Shown here piece after piece: positions 24,127 to 36,429 of a DNA stretch of 64,000 nt. Under the pieces are notes generated by a model. It was not told where the DNA came from. It ran no database searches and saw only the letters and a program-made list of their open reading frames with translations. The stretch spans positions 112,324,499-112,388,498 of the forward strand of contig CM050446.2 in the NCBI GenBank assembly GCA_027563935.2, written 5' to 3'. Source of the DNA: Costus lasius. Its lineage: Eukaryota > Streptophyta > Magnoliopsida > Zingiberales > Costaceae. Position 1 is the first letter of the stretch. Each line of letters opens with the position of its first letter. The position numbers and the translations under genes were made by a program.

Positions 24127-24721
24127 ATGCCTCCAAGGACAAAAGCCATGGCTAGCAAGAGGACCGCGCGTCCGCAGCAAGCACTCTCTGACTCGTCTGC
24201 CATAGACGACGAAGATTACGAGCCGATGCCGATGCCAACTCCTCCATCCTTCCAGCCATCTTCAACTGCACCAGGCTCCTCTTCTTCTAGTAATGCGCAC
24301 ACATCTGTCGGCCGACCCCAGCCATATGTATCACCCCCGAACGAGTTCAGGATCATCTTTCGGAACGCCGGGCAAGAGGCATGGTATCAGACGCTGCGGC
24401 AACGTCGCGTGCTCAACACGCGGTATCTAGACAGAGGCATGTTGCAGATGCTGGGGATGCTAGAGGATGTGAACATGATGTATGCAGCAGTGGGTTGGGA
24501 GCAGTTCCAGCAGCTTTACTCTCCCACTTATGTTGGCGTGATATTGGAGTTTTTGAGTTCCTTGGAAGTAAAAGCAGATCCGATCCTTGAAAATGATCCA
24601 GGTAGCTTGATGTTCCGTCTAGGTAACATTGATCACATACTCACTCTTTCCTAGTTGTGCAGCATATATGGCTTTCCTAAACCGGGTGTACCCAAGGTCC
24701 CCATCGAGTACAGTGAACAGA
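24127..24721 (+). pseudogene. Third ORF of element A, first part
   Basis: The ATG at 24,127 (MPPRTKAMASKRTARP) starts a frame with a basic N-terminus and a low-complexity P/S linker. A region shared with element B follows (NTRYLDRGMLQMLG, PTYVGVILEFLSSLEV). An upstream open frame from 23,590 also runs into it. A TAG near 24,652 breaks the frame where a sense codon (Gln-like) is expected. The frame is then interrupted at 24,726 by copia B and resumes at 35,525. Function is unknown; see the element B counterpart. Confidence 0.75.
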
Positions 24722-24726
24722 ATTTC

Positions 24727-26406
24727 TGAAGGTTCCCTTAGACAAGGGGGCGAAACCCTAGATAGGCGCATGTTATATTTTAAGCAGCGGAAAGGGGGTT
24801 TCTTGGGATCTTTTCAATGCATGTAATATAATCAACTTAAATTGATTGTATATAAGAGATAGAACCATACCAATGCCATTTGTTGGATGGCGTCTAGGAA
24901 GAAGAAAGTGAAGTCGCTTTCCTCCAAACGGTTCGCACACAAGAAGATCTATGCGCTTACTCCCTTCGGTACACCTTGTGCTAGCAAAGTTCCTTGGTGT
25001 CTTTGTTTGTGTGAGAAGGGAAGAAGAACGTCTTGCTTGCTCAATCCTCGACTCTCCAAAGCGTGAAGAGGAACTTCCACGAGAGGAGGCGACGGGAAAA
25101 GGAGTGAGGCGACAAGAGATGTGCTCTACCCAAAACATGGAGGCGTGGTTGCTAAAAATAGCCAACCTTACTCTTTCATGCGATCATGTGTTCATGCGCT
25201 CATGAACCAATCGCATTTTCCTCTCCCCTCTTTGAACCAAGCGCTCATATCATGAGCCGGTTCAACTAGGTCTGGTTCATAGACCAATTAACCCAAGCAA
25301 TTAGTCCAGATCACATTAAACCCTAAGGCTCTTGATCTGACCGTTGATCTCTTGATGCTCCTGATCTCACTGATCTAGCATCCTTTCTCTCGATCGAAGC
25401 TTACCGATCTCAAGCCCTAATCAATCAAACATGATTAGACCAGATCTCACTCACAATCAGAGATTAAATCCCTTTAAACTGAACCCAAATAATTCAGTCC
25501 ACACGATCTGACTTAAGTAAGCCATATCATCAAATTGTGCGACCCTAAGGGTTTCCTTTAAATGTCGGTAACGATAACTTACGTTATCACGATCAGTGAG
25601 GGGTATCTAGCAACACATCACTGTCTCCCGATATAAAGGAAAGAGTCTTCCAAGACTACACCCAAATCACAGCACAAGTGTGAATCCAACTCACAAGGCA
25701 TGCATATTTCCTTTGCCACTGGATGTTCTTATTGGACAAGCGTGTCAAGCTTGTAGTTCCAATATGATGAGCATGATTAAAACAGATGAACACAGTCACC
25801 TGGGTATGGCCATACACTTTCTCAATCATCTCATCCAGGGGGCCCCTTTAGAACATCACACTCCAATTAAGGAGACGGCAATCCTATATCTATCACTAGT
25901 GCCCTAAGCTGATTCAAGCTCACCATCCAAGATAGTCTATAATCATTATGTTTCAAATGATATTGAACTACATCAAAACAATGACAATCATCATTTAGAA
26001 AACACAAGTGATCTCAAGTCAGAGGAAATGTGCCACTTGTTATATTCAAGGATTATTCATATTGTGACAACCAATTGAATATCCTAGTAGGGTCTGTCCA
26101 GTACATCCAATGTACCCATGAGTCTACATCTTATTCCATGCTCGAAGCATCCTATAAGATTAGAGCACATATTAGTCTCAATCATATCAAGGCTGTCTCA
26201 TGTTCACCAAGATATCTCGACTAAGGACTTTACAGCATGTCAGCCCAGCTGAACAGCTTTGAGACATTATTCAGAAGTACACTTATTGCAGCAGATAATA
26301 TAACAAACTGAATAACAACCATGCCTTTATAAACATAAGAGTTTATTACATGATACTGATACAATCCCAAGGCCTCAAACATTAGCCTTAAGGGCATACC
26401 CCAACA
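24727..26406 (-). repeat. 3' LTR of copia B
   Basis: 1,680 bases, minus-strand start TGTTGGGGTATGCCC and end ACCTTCA. It is nearly identical to 33,844-35,524. Confidence 0.95.
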
Positions 26407-26421
26407 ATCTCCCACTTGCAC
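26407..26421 (-). other. Polypurine tract of copia B
   Basis: The minus strand reads GTGCAAGTGGGAGAT immediately before the 3' LTR, the same tract as in copia A. Confidence 0.78.
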
Positions 26422-26426
26422 TTAAT

Positions 26427-29400
26427 CTAATGGTTGAGAAATCTCAAACCCATGTTATTACAGTGCTTCTCATGCTTCTGCTGCGCCAGAGGCTTAGTAA
26501 GCGGGTCTGCCAGATTGTCATCTGTATGAACCTTGCAGACTTTGATCTCGCCACGATCAATGATCTCCCTGATCAAATGAAACCGTCTCTGTATGTGCTT
26601 GGACTTCTGGTGCGACCGTGGTTTCTTTGCTTGTGCGATTGCTCCAGTGTTATCACAAAAGATAACCAAAGGATCTGCACTCGAAGGAACAACACCAAGT
26701 TCTCTCACGAACTTACGAATCCACACTGCCTCCTTGGATGCTTCCGAGGCTGCAACATACTCGGCTTCTGTTGTGGAATCAGTAACAGTTGACTGTTTGA
26801 AACTCTTCCACACCACCGCTCCTCCATTCAAGCTAAAAACATAGCCTGATTGCGATCGGAAATCATCCTAGTCAGACTGGAACGAAGCGTCAGTATATCC
26901 TTCAATACTGAGTTCTTCCTGACCACCATATATCAAGAACATATCTTTGGTCCTCCGTAGATATTTTAAAATGTTCTTGACTGCAATCCAGTGCGCCATA
27001 CCTGGATTACTTTGGAACCGACTGGTCACGCTTAACCCGTAAGCGACGTCTGGGCGAGTACACAACATAGCATACATAATGGACCCAATAGCCGAAGCAT
27101 AAGGCGTATTGTCCATTTCATCTTTCTCAGTCTGTGTTTGTGGACACTGACTCTTCGAAAGATTCAGACCATGTCTGACTGGAAGATATCCTCTTTTAGA
27201 ATTCTCTAAATGAAATCTTTCCAGGACTTTATCGATGTAAGTACTCTGGCACAGCCCGAGAAGCCTCTTAGATCTATCCCTGTAGATCTTCACACCTAAT
27301 ACATAGGCTGCTTCTCCTAAATCTTTCATCTGGAAACATTTCCTTAACCATGCCTTAACCGCATGCATTTCAGGAATGTCATTTCCAATGATCAAGATGT
27401 CATCGACGTAGAGGACTAGGAAAGTAATCACGCTCCCACTAAACCTCTTATATACACACGGGTCATCCTCGTGTTGGGGTATGCCCTTAAGGCTAATGTT
27501 TGAGGCCTTGGGATTGTAACAGTATCATGTATAAACTCTTTTGTTTATAAAGGCAATGGTTATTATTCAGGTTGTTACATCATCTGCTGCAATGTGTGTT
27601 CTTCTGAATAATGTCTCAATGCTGTTTAGCTAGGCTGACATGCTATATGTCCTTAGTCGAGATATCTTGGTGAACATGAGACAGCCTTGATATGATTGAG
27701 ACTAATATGTGTTCTAATCTTATAGGATGCTTTGAGCATGGAATAAGATGTAGACTCATGGGTACATTGGACGTACTGGACAGACCCTACTAGGATATTC
27801 AATTGCTTGTCACAATGTGAATAATCCTTGTTTGCAACAAGTGGCACATGTCCTCTGACTTGAGATCACTTGTGTTTCTAAATGATGATTGTCATTGTTT
27901 TGAGATAGTTCAATATCATTTGAAACATAATGGTTATAGACTATCTTGGATAATGATCATGAGTCAGGTTAGGGCACTAGTGATAGATACAGGATTGCCG
28001 TCTCCTTGTTTAAGGAGTGTGATGTTCTAAAGGGGCCCCCCTGAATGAGATGATTGAGAATAGTGTATGGCCATACCCTGATGACTATGTTCATCTGATC
28101 TAATCATGCTCATCATATTGGAGCTACAGGCTTGACATGCTTGTCCAATAAGAACATCCAGTGGCAAAGGAAACATGTATGCCTAGTGAAGTGGATTCAC
28201 ACTTGTGCTGTGGTTTGGGTGTAGTCTTGGAAGACTCTTTCCTTTATATCGGGAGACAGTGATGTGTTGCTAGATACCCCTCACTGATCGTGATAACGAA
28301 AGTTATCGTTACCGACATTTAAAGGAAACCCTCAGGGTCGCACAATTTGATGATATGGCTTACTTAAGTCAGATCGTGTGGACTGAATTGTTTGGGTTCA
28401 GTCTGAAGGGATTTGATCTCTGATTATAAGTGAGATCTGGTCTGATCATGTTTGATTGATTAGGGCTTGAGATCGGTAAGCTTCGATCGAGAGATTTGAT
28501 GCTAGATCGGTGAGATCAAGAGCATCAAGAGATCAACGGTTAGATCTTGAACCTTTAGGGTTTATTGTGATCTAGACCATATGGCTTGGGTTAATTGGTC
28601 TTGGACCAAACCGACATTGAACCGGCTCATGAATGAGCGCATGGTTCATGGGAGATGAGTTAAGCGCTTGGTTCACTTAAGGGTGAACGCTTGAGCCTTG
28701 ACTACTTTCCATTTTGGGAATTCGGTTTCCAAATGGATTGTATGTAACGCCTCCACATTAGTGTGGGAGGTTACTCTCTCGCCGAACTCTCTCTTGTGTA
28801 GGTTTCTCCATCTTTCGGTGGAGAGCGCTTGACGAAAAGAAGAGAAGGAAGTCTCGGCCAAGCTTGATCTCTCATCATCCTCACGCGACAAGGACCCTTT
28901 GAAGCACTTTGCTAGCACAAAGGATTCAAAGGAGCAAGCCATCTTCATTTGTTGTGTGCGTCACCTTTGGAGAAGGAGCACTTGCGTCTTTGCTTCCAAG
29001 GCACCATCCATTCGATGGCATTGGTATGATCTCCTTCTTGATCTATTCAATCTATCAAAGTTGATCATATGAGCATATAAGCGATTGTGTTGTTGAAACC
29101 CTAGCAAAACATGCATGCGCCCCCTAAATTAGGGTTTCATCTGCTTGCGCTCCCCCTTGAAGGGGACTCTTCACCTCGTTCTTGATGAAACCAAATTCAC
29201 TGACTGATTCATCAAAACGAATATTCCAGCTTCTCGATGCTTGTTTAAGTCCATAAATAGACTTCTTTAATTTGCATATTTTATGACGATCTGATGGATT
29301 AGTGAAACCTTCAGGTTGTGTCATATACACATCCTCTTCCAGATTTCCATTAAGGAAAGCTGTCTTCACATCCATTTGCCAGATCTCATAATCGTAATAT

Positions 29401-30974
29401 GCTGCTATCGCGAAAAGAATCCGAATAGACTTAAACATGGCTACAGGTGAGAAAGTTTCATCATAATCTATCCCGTAGATTTGTTTGAAACCTTTCGCAA
29501 CTAGCCTGCCTTTATAGGTAACCACGTTACCATCCATGTCAATCTTCTTCTTGAAGATCCATTTGCAGCCTATAGGGATTACTCCCGGAGGCGGATCAAC
29601 CAAATCCCAGACTTGGTTATCTGACATGGAGTCCATCTCGGCTCGCATAGCTTCAAGCCATCTCGCTGACTCCGGTCCACTGACCGCATCCGCATAAGTG
29701 AGGGGTTCATCATTATCAATGATGTAGACTCCGTCATAGCGCTCAGGCTGTCGACGGATCCTTCCCGATCTTCGCGGTTCCCGTGATATCTGAGCCTCAG
29801 GTTGTTCAGTAACCTGATCCACTGGCTCAGGCTCATCCAACTGTGCTTGACTACTTTGTCCTTCCTCTGGATTCTCATCCAGCTTTATTTCTCTCCCACT
29901 GGCCTCTTGCAGAAGAAACTCCTTCTCAAGAAATATGGTCGTCCGAGCAACAAATACCTTGTTCTCTTTGGGATCGTAGAAATAATAACCCTTAGTTTCC
30001 TTAGGGTAACCGACAAAGATACATTTGTCAGATCTGCTCTCTAGTTTTCCAGAGGCGAGCTTTTTGACATAAGCCTCGCAGCCCCAGATCCTGATAAATG
30101 TCAAGCTCGGCTGTTTCCCATACCATAACTCATATGGCGTCTTAGAAACTGGAGGCACTCGGTTTAGTACCTTTGCAGCTGTTTCCAGTGCAAATCCCCA
30201 AAAGGAATATGGAAGAGTAGCCTGACTCATCATAGAACGAACCATATCAAGTAACGTTCTATTTCTCCTCTCGGACACACCATTCCATTGCGGTGTTCCT
30301 GGCGGAGTGAGCTGTGAGATAATCCCACACTCCTTCAGATAGTCAGTAAACGCATGACTCAAGTATTCTCCACCTCGATCAGAACGAAGTGCCTTGATAT
30401 TTCGGCCAAGCTGATTCTGTACTTCATTCTTGAACTCTTTGAACTTGTCAAAAGATTCACTTTTGTGTCTCATAAGATAAACATACCCATACCTACTGAA
30501 ATCATCAGTAAAGGTTATGAAGTACAGATAGCCACCTCTGGCATGTTTACTAAATGGCCCACACACATCACTGTGTATAAGGTCAAGTAAACCTGAAGCC
30601 CTTTGACCTTTGTTAGGAAAAGGTGACTTCGTCATTTTACCCATTAAACAAGCCTTGCATGTATCAATCTCCTCATAGGAGAATGATCCCAGCAGTCCAT
30701 GATCATGCAACCGCTTAATGCGCTTCTTGTTAATATGGCCTAAACGACTATGCCATAGCAAGGTGCTGTCATCAGCATACTTGGCTTTCTTATTATCAAT
30801 GTTTTGTATAGAACATTCCATGTCCAACATGAATAACCCATTGTTAATTGAACCAGTAGCATAAACAATATTATCTAAAGAAAGAACACACTTTGAAATA
30901 TTGCATTCAAAGGAAAACCCCTTCCTGACAAGAGCAGGAATGGAGATAATATTTTTTAGTAATGCTGGGAACAA
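26427..30974 (-). pseudogene. Pol of copia B, split by a solo LTR
   Basis: From 30,974 downward: integrase with a Cys-rich linker (CKACLMGKM) and all three catalytic acidic residues (HSDVCGPF, SDRGGEY, NGVSERRN), then the FVGYPKETKGY region and reverse transcriptase up to FIKNE near 29,180. The solo LTR at 27,472-29,173 interrupts the frame. It resumes with the YVDD motif (LVLYVDDILIIGND) and RNase H, ending near 26,427. A TAG near 26,868 lies at the start of the RNase H part. Apart from these lesions the frame is long and well preserved, which fits a recent insertion. Reading on from gag also needs one frame change near 30,960. Confidence 0.93.
27472..29173 (+). repeat. Solo LTR of a copia B-related family, inside copia B
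   Basis: It starts TGTTGGGGTATGCCC and ends GACTCTTCA, with the duplication CCTCG at 27,467-27,471 and 29,174-29,178. It is the reverse complement in orientation of the host element's LTRs and clearly more diverged from them than they are from each other. No internal element sequence remains, so it is a solo LTR formed by LTR-LTR recombination. Confidence 0.93.
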
Positions 30975-32013
30975 AGTAACAATTGTTCAGTTCTAATACA
31001 AGCCCAGATGGCAAAGAGATGAAATAGTCTCCTACAGCAACAGCAGCAACCCGTGCCCCGTTTCCAACTCGTAGGTCCACCTCATGCTGTCCCACCTGTC
31101 TTCTTCTCTTGAGTTCCTGTACATTTGAACAAATGTGAACTCCACATGCAGTGTCCAACACCCATGAAATAGAAGAAGAGGATATCATGACTTCCGTCAC
31201 ATAAATACCTGAGCCAGAAGCAAAGTTTCCCCTCTTGTCTCCTTGGAGCGCTTTACAGTCCCTTTTCCAGTGACCCAGCTGGCCACAGTGGAAACATCTG
31301 TATTCCTTTGACCGCTTAACTTTTTGCTTCAGAGCCTTGCTGTAACTCTTGACGGGGGCCTTGCCCTTCTTCCCCTTCTTCTTGTTCCTAGAAGGAGCCA
31401 TTAAGACAGAGGTCGAAGGCTTTCCCTTCAGAGTCTCCTCAGTAGTCAAGAGCATATTCAGCAGCTCTGCCGGAGTACAGTCGATTTTGTTCATATTAAA
31501 GTTAATGATGAACGCATCGAAAGAGGGCGGGAGAGACTGCAGAATAATGTCTACAGCAAGCTCCTGATTGATGGTATGCCCCAGTTTCTCTAGAGCCTCC
31601 TTGTGCCCAATCATCTTGAGCACGTGAGCTCCCACTGGGCTCCCTTCAGCCAGTTTGCTCTGAAAGAAAAGCTTTGTCAGATTATAGCGTTCTGTCCTCG
31701 CCTGTGCAGCATACAGCATCTTGAGGTTCGCTATAATCTCTATAGCCGACATATCCTCATGCTGACGCTGCAGCGGTGGCGTCATAGACGCTAGCATCAG
31801 GCAAGCGACATCAATGCTATCATTGACGTGCTTTTCATAAGCTTCCCGAACCGCCCTTGCGGCGTTCGGAGCGGGTTGAGGCGGTATAGCCGTCTCGAGG
31901 ACATACAGTTTCCTCTCTGCCTTAAGAACAATCTTAAGGTGTCCGTACCAGTCTGAGAAGTTCGGCCCAGCAAACTTCTCCCTTTCCAGTAGGGATCGCA
32001 CATTGAAGCTCAT
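30907..32013 (-). CDS. Gag and start of protease, copia B
   Basis: The 368-codon frame starts at the ATG at 32,013 (MSFNVRSLLEREKFAG). It carries the copia Gag core (about residues 15-215, with YGHLKIVLKAERKLYVLE) and a basic K-rich stretch (KKKGKKGKAP). An intact CCHC zinc knuckle (CFHCGQLGHWKRDC, about residue 240) and the protease active-site stretch (VLDTACG) follow. The frame is lost near 30,960, where the continuing Pol lies in another frame; an indel is likely. Gag would form the particle, and the knuckle binds element RNA. The active-site motif is DTA rather than the usual D(S/T)G, as in copia A. Confidence 0.88.
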   Translation of the reverse strand: MSFNVRSLLEREKFAGPNFSDWYGHLKIVLKAERKLYVLETAIPPQPAPNAARAVREAYEKHVNDSIDVACLMLASMTPPLQRQHEDMSAIEIIANLKMLYAAQARTERYNLTKLFFQSKLAEGSPVGAHVLKMIGHKEALEKLGHTINQELAVDIILQSLPPSFDAFIINFNMNKIDCTPAELLNMLLTTEETLKGKPSTSVLMAPSRNKKKGKKGKAPVKSYSKALKQKVKRSKEYRCFHCGQLGHWKRDCKALQGDKRGNFASGSGIYVTEVMISSSSISWVLDTACGVHICSNVQELKRRRQVGQHEVDLRVGNGARVAAVAVGDYFISLPSGLVLELNNCYFVPSITKKYYLHSCSCQEGVFL

Positions 32014-33828
32014 GGTGTTCGTTGCTGCAGGTATCTACAACAATGCAAGAACAGCAAGGTCTGTATCAATGTTAAGAATCAATCAGGACTTAAGAATGAT
32101 TCTTTTTCTCACTATTTTATCTGGCTGAAAAATCCAGCAAAACAGCCCGAAAGAGTAGAACTCTTTTAGTGAGATGGGATCCAGATTTCATACTTGGTCT
32201 CCGCGTCCCGCTCAGGCGAGATAAGATGCACAGAGAGTACAAGCACTAATCTCTGGTAGGCAATCCCTGCCAATCGCCAACCCGTGCGATTCCCCTTCAT
32301 CTGGGCAATCCAGCAGACTGTGCCAACTGAGTTGGTACAACACAATCTCTGACCCCACAGATGGCTGCCTCCATGTGCTACCATATGCGCCACATATGTA
32401 GCCTAGATGGTCAAGCTGACCCGACCTACTCCCTGGACCACCACGTGCTATGCTGAGCAACGAGAAGCGATAAATCCCTTCTCTGTAACACGCAGGTGTA
32501 ATCCGGCACCGTCTGAAGATAGATGGACGTGCCCACTGAGTGGGTACAACACGGCTCCAACGATAGTCAGAACAGTGAGGTTTCGCGTCAGAAGGCTTAC
32601 GAGCTTGATATTTTAGCGTTGGATTTTAACGATCTTTTATCTTCTTAACTATCATGCAATTCCTATGGTGATAGCAGAAGATAAACTCATGCAATTCTAA
32701 TTATAAAAGCAATAAATAGAAAGCATGCTGATCTTATGTGGTAAAAGCCCATTGAGCCTAAGTTAGACCTTAAATAAACTTAAGTCTTTACTTGCTTTTC
32801 TTGATGGGTCTTTTGCTACTCATTTGGCCCAAACCAGGGCCCAAGCGCCCACTGCAGCTCAGGTGCGCCCACCAGGTAAATGCGCCTGGTCCCAGAGTCG
32901 AACCCTGGACCTCCCACCTGGTCTAGCCACTGCTGCATGCGCCTCTGCCAAGTGTGCTCTGTGCTCTTGTCTGACTAATTTACAAATTAATCTATCTAGA
33001 CAAGATTGACTCGCAGGTCAATTACATTTTATAAATTAATTAAACTGTGATTCGCAGATCACAAAAATAAGAATTAATTTACAATAAAATTCCAGGCACG
33101 CAGGCCCCAGCACAGCACACATTAAACGGACAGCCCACATAAGATTAAATAAACATACATATGGCATCTAATCAGCATGTGATCCAATAAGAAAATAAAT
33201 TTTTGAAAAAACCCATTGGCATCAATTTTAATTTCCTTATTTTCCCTGCTGCCTTACGACGGTCCATTACAAGGGATCCACTCATCAAACCTAGTCAGAT
33301 CCATTGCCCTTGCATGCACCAAGTCGTAACTGACTTGAGTCGACCTAATGGTCAACCATGCATGCGCCAGGGCTGAACAACCCTCATGAGTTCTGGCAAG
33401 CGGGTGTGACCCCAGGCCTAACTCATGTGTGTTCACTAGTCGTCTCAATCAGACATCGCTACACGCCTGTCTGCAGTCGACCTATAGCCATCTCGTGCTT
33501 GCGCACAGATGCTATCTGGTCGACCCATCAAGGCTGTCAGATAGTCTGATCAGACTGTTTGGATCTAACCTAGGGGATGACTTCAACCCTAATAACCCGT
33601 CTAAGGATTTAAAGCAGGCGCCTCTCAGATCTAATGAGAGTCGCGCAAGTTTTGTTTTGAAAACACAATGAAACAAGCGCCAAGAACATGCGCCAACATA
33701 AAAATGTAACATGAAATATTTTTCGCATGAAACATCTAATATGCGCATGTTATAGATCTAAGCATACTCATACTTTCGCATATATGGATCACAAAGTCTT
33801 AAGCAATCATAGAAACATGCAAACAACC
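32014..33828 (-). other. Untranslated leader of copia B
   Basis: About 1.8 kb lies between the primer site and the gag start. I see no convincing coding frame. Short open frames on both strands lack homology with the element's proteins. Confidence 0.7.
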
Positions 33829-33841
33829 GGCTCTGATACCA
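33829..33841 (-). other. Primer-binding site of copia B, initiator Met tRNA type
   Basis: The minus strand reads TGGTATCAGAGCC two bases from the LTR end at 33,844, complementary to the 3' end of initiator tRNA-Met. Confidence 0.9.
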
Positions 33842-33843
33842 AT

Positions 33844-35524
33844 TGAAGGTTCCCTTAGACAAGGGGGCGAAACCCTAGATAGGCGCATGTTATATTTTAA
33901 GCAGCGGAAAGGGGGTTTCTTGGGATCTTTTCAATGCATGTAATATAATCAACTTAAATCGATTGTATATAAGAGATAGAACCATACCAATGCCATTTGT
34001 TGGATGGCGTCTAGGAAGAAGAAAGTGAAGTCGCTTTCCTCCAAACGGTTCGCACACAAGAAGATCTATGCGCTTACTCCCTTCGGTACACCTTGTGCTA
34101 GCAAAGTTCCTTGGTGTCTTTGTTCGTGTGAGAAGGGAAGAAGAACGTCTTGCTTGCTCAGTCCTCGACTCTCCAAAGCGTGAAGAGGAACTTCCACGAG
34201 AGGAGGCGACGGGAAAAGGAGTGAGGCGACAAGAGATGCGCTCTACCCAAAACATGGAGGCGTGGTTGCTAAAAATAGCCAACCTTACTCTTTCATGCGA
34301 TCATGTGTTCATGCGCTCATGAACCAATCGCATTTTCCTCTCCCCTCTTTGAACCAAGCGCTCATATCATGAGCCGGTTCAACTAGGTCTGGTTCATAGA
34401 CCAATTAACCCAAGCAATTAGTCCAGATCACATTAAACCCTAAGGCTCTTGATCTGACCGTTGATCTCTTGATGCTCCTGATCTCACTGATCTAGCATCC
34501 TTTCTCTCGATCGAAGCTTACCGATCTCAAGCCCTAATCAATCAAACATGATTAGACCAGATCTCACTCACAATCAGAGATTAAATCCCTTTAAACTGAA
34601 CCCAAATAATTCAGTCCACACGATCTGACTTAAGTAAGCCATATCATCAAATTGTGCGACCTTAAGGGTTTCCTTTAAATGTCGGTAACGATAACTTACG
34701 TTATCACGATCAGTGAGGGGTATCTAGCAACACATCACTGTCTCCCGATATAAAGGAAAGAGTCTTCCAAGACTACACCCAAATCACAGCACAAGTGTGA
34801 ATCCAACTCACAAGGCATGCATATTTCCTTTGCCACTGGATGTTCTTATTGGACAAGCGTGTCAAGCTTGTAGTTCCAATATGATGAGCATGATTAAAAC
34901 AGATGAACACAGTCACCTGGGTATGGCCATACACTTTCTCAATCATCTCATCCAGGGGGCCCCTTTAGAACATCACACTCCAATTAAGGAGACGGCAATC
35001 CTATATCTATCACTAGTGCCCTAAGCTGATTCAAGCTCACCATCCAAGATAGTCTATAATCATTATGTTTCAAATGATATTGAACTACATCAAAACAATG
35101 ACAATCATCATTTAGAAAAACACAAGTGATCTCAAGTCAGAGGAAATGTGCCACTTGTTATATTCAAGGATTATTCATATTGTGACAACCAATTGAATAT
35201 CCTAGTAGGGTCTGTCCAGTACATCCAATGTACCCATGAGTCTACATCTTATTCCATGCTCGAAGCATCCTATAAGATTAGAGCACATATTAGTCTCAAT
35301 CATATCAAGGTTGTCTCATGTTCACCAAGATATCTCGACTAAGGACTTTACAGCATGTCAGCCCAGCTGAACAGCTTTGAGACATTATTCAGAAGTACAC
35401 TTATTGCAGCAGATAATATAACAAACTGAATAACAACCATGCCTTTATAAACATAAGAGTTTATTACATGATACTGATACAATCCCAAGGCCTCAAACAT
35501 TAGCCTTAAGGGCATACCCCAACA
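33844..35524 (-). repeat. 5' LTR of copia B
   Basis: Nearly identical direct repeat of 24,727-26,406, followed by the second ATTTC target duplication. Confidence 0.95.
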
Positions 35525-36429
35525 ATTTCTGGGGAGCGATTACCAACAAGCACATCTACTCCACTCGCGTAGCCCATGCATCTAGCCTTTGCAACCCTGT
35601 GCTCAAGTATGTCCACCACGTATTGGCCCATACCCTCTTTGGCCACGGTGAGAGCGACAGGATGGTCCATCAGATGGAATTATTCTATCTCTGGTGCATG
35701 CTGCACAGTTTCAGAGTCGATTCTGGGTATTATTTGGCTAAGCAGTTCAGTCGCGTCGCCCGTTCTTTGAAGGGGGCGATAATGATTGTTTGCTTGATCA
35801 CTCCTTTGACAGTTTCCCTGGGTATCATTCCATACAACACATTAGAGGCTACTGGCAACAACAGGCTCGACATCGAGTCTTGTGTTGCCATGAAGCTGAT
35901 TGTACGCAAGGGAGACTCCTACTGTATGACATTCAAGGGGAACCCCTTCTACCTGCCCTTGCCGAACCCAGAGCGCACATCAGTTAGAGTGCGAGGAAAC
36001 TAGCGTATCCAGCCGACTGAAGATCCACAGCCTGACCCTGTTGACACTGCACCACCAGCCCCTGGCGCCTTTTCCTTTGGCGGTACCTCCTCCCATGATT
36101 CTATGATGTTTGTGTTGCAGGAAATTAAGGAAGAGCAGCTGCATCAACGAGAGATGATTGATCACTTGGACACTACCGTCACTTACATTCAGCAAGACCA
36201 TTCTTCTCGATGGGAGTCGATGGAGGCACACATGCAGAGGCAACACAAAATGATGAGTTCTGTATGGGAGAAGCTATCAGGTATGGATGAACGCCTCTCT
36301 TTCATCAATGAGGAAAACATGGCTCGCATGGACATCTCTTCCGACGAGGAGGCCAAGCTCGACTATAGCGCACGCGGGAAGAGCAAGAGCTCCCGAGCTT
36401 CTGGGTCTGGCTCGCGGAAGCGGAGGTAG
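35525..36429 (+). pseudogene. Third ORF of element A, second part
   Basis: This continues the frame cut at 24,726: removing copia B and one ATTTC brings the two halves into register. It contains NPVLKYVHHVLAHTLFG, GESDRMVHQMELFYLWCMLHSF and KQFSRVARSLKG, all matching element B. A TAG near 36,001 breaks it before a helical Q/E/H-rich stretch (36,100-36,280, probable coiled coil). The C-terminus has a DISSDEE motif followed by a basic tail rich in S, K and R. The basic tail contrasts with the acidic tail of the element B protein. Function is unknown. Confidence 0.78.

Larger units (their letters stand above)
24727..35524 (-). mobile_element. Ty1/copia element B (Angela/BARE-like), young, near complete
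   Basis: The LTRs at 24,727-26,406 and 33,844-35,524 are almost identical: I count about seven differences, nearly all C/T or A/G plus one indel. The target duplication ATTTC lies at 24,722-24,726 and 35,525-35,529. Minus-strand order is LTR, initiator-Met primer site, ~1.8-kb leader, gag, protease, integrase, reverse transcriptase, RNase H, polypurine tract, LTR. It is inactivated by a solo LTR in reverse transcriptase, one frameshift near 30,960 and a TAG near 26,870. It inserted into the third ORF of element A. Confidence 0.95.
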
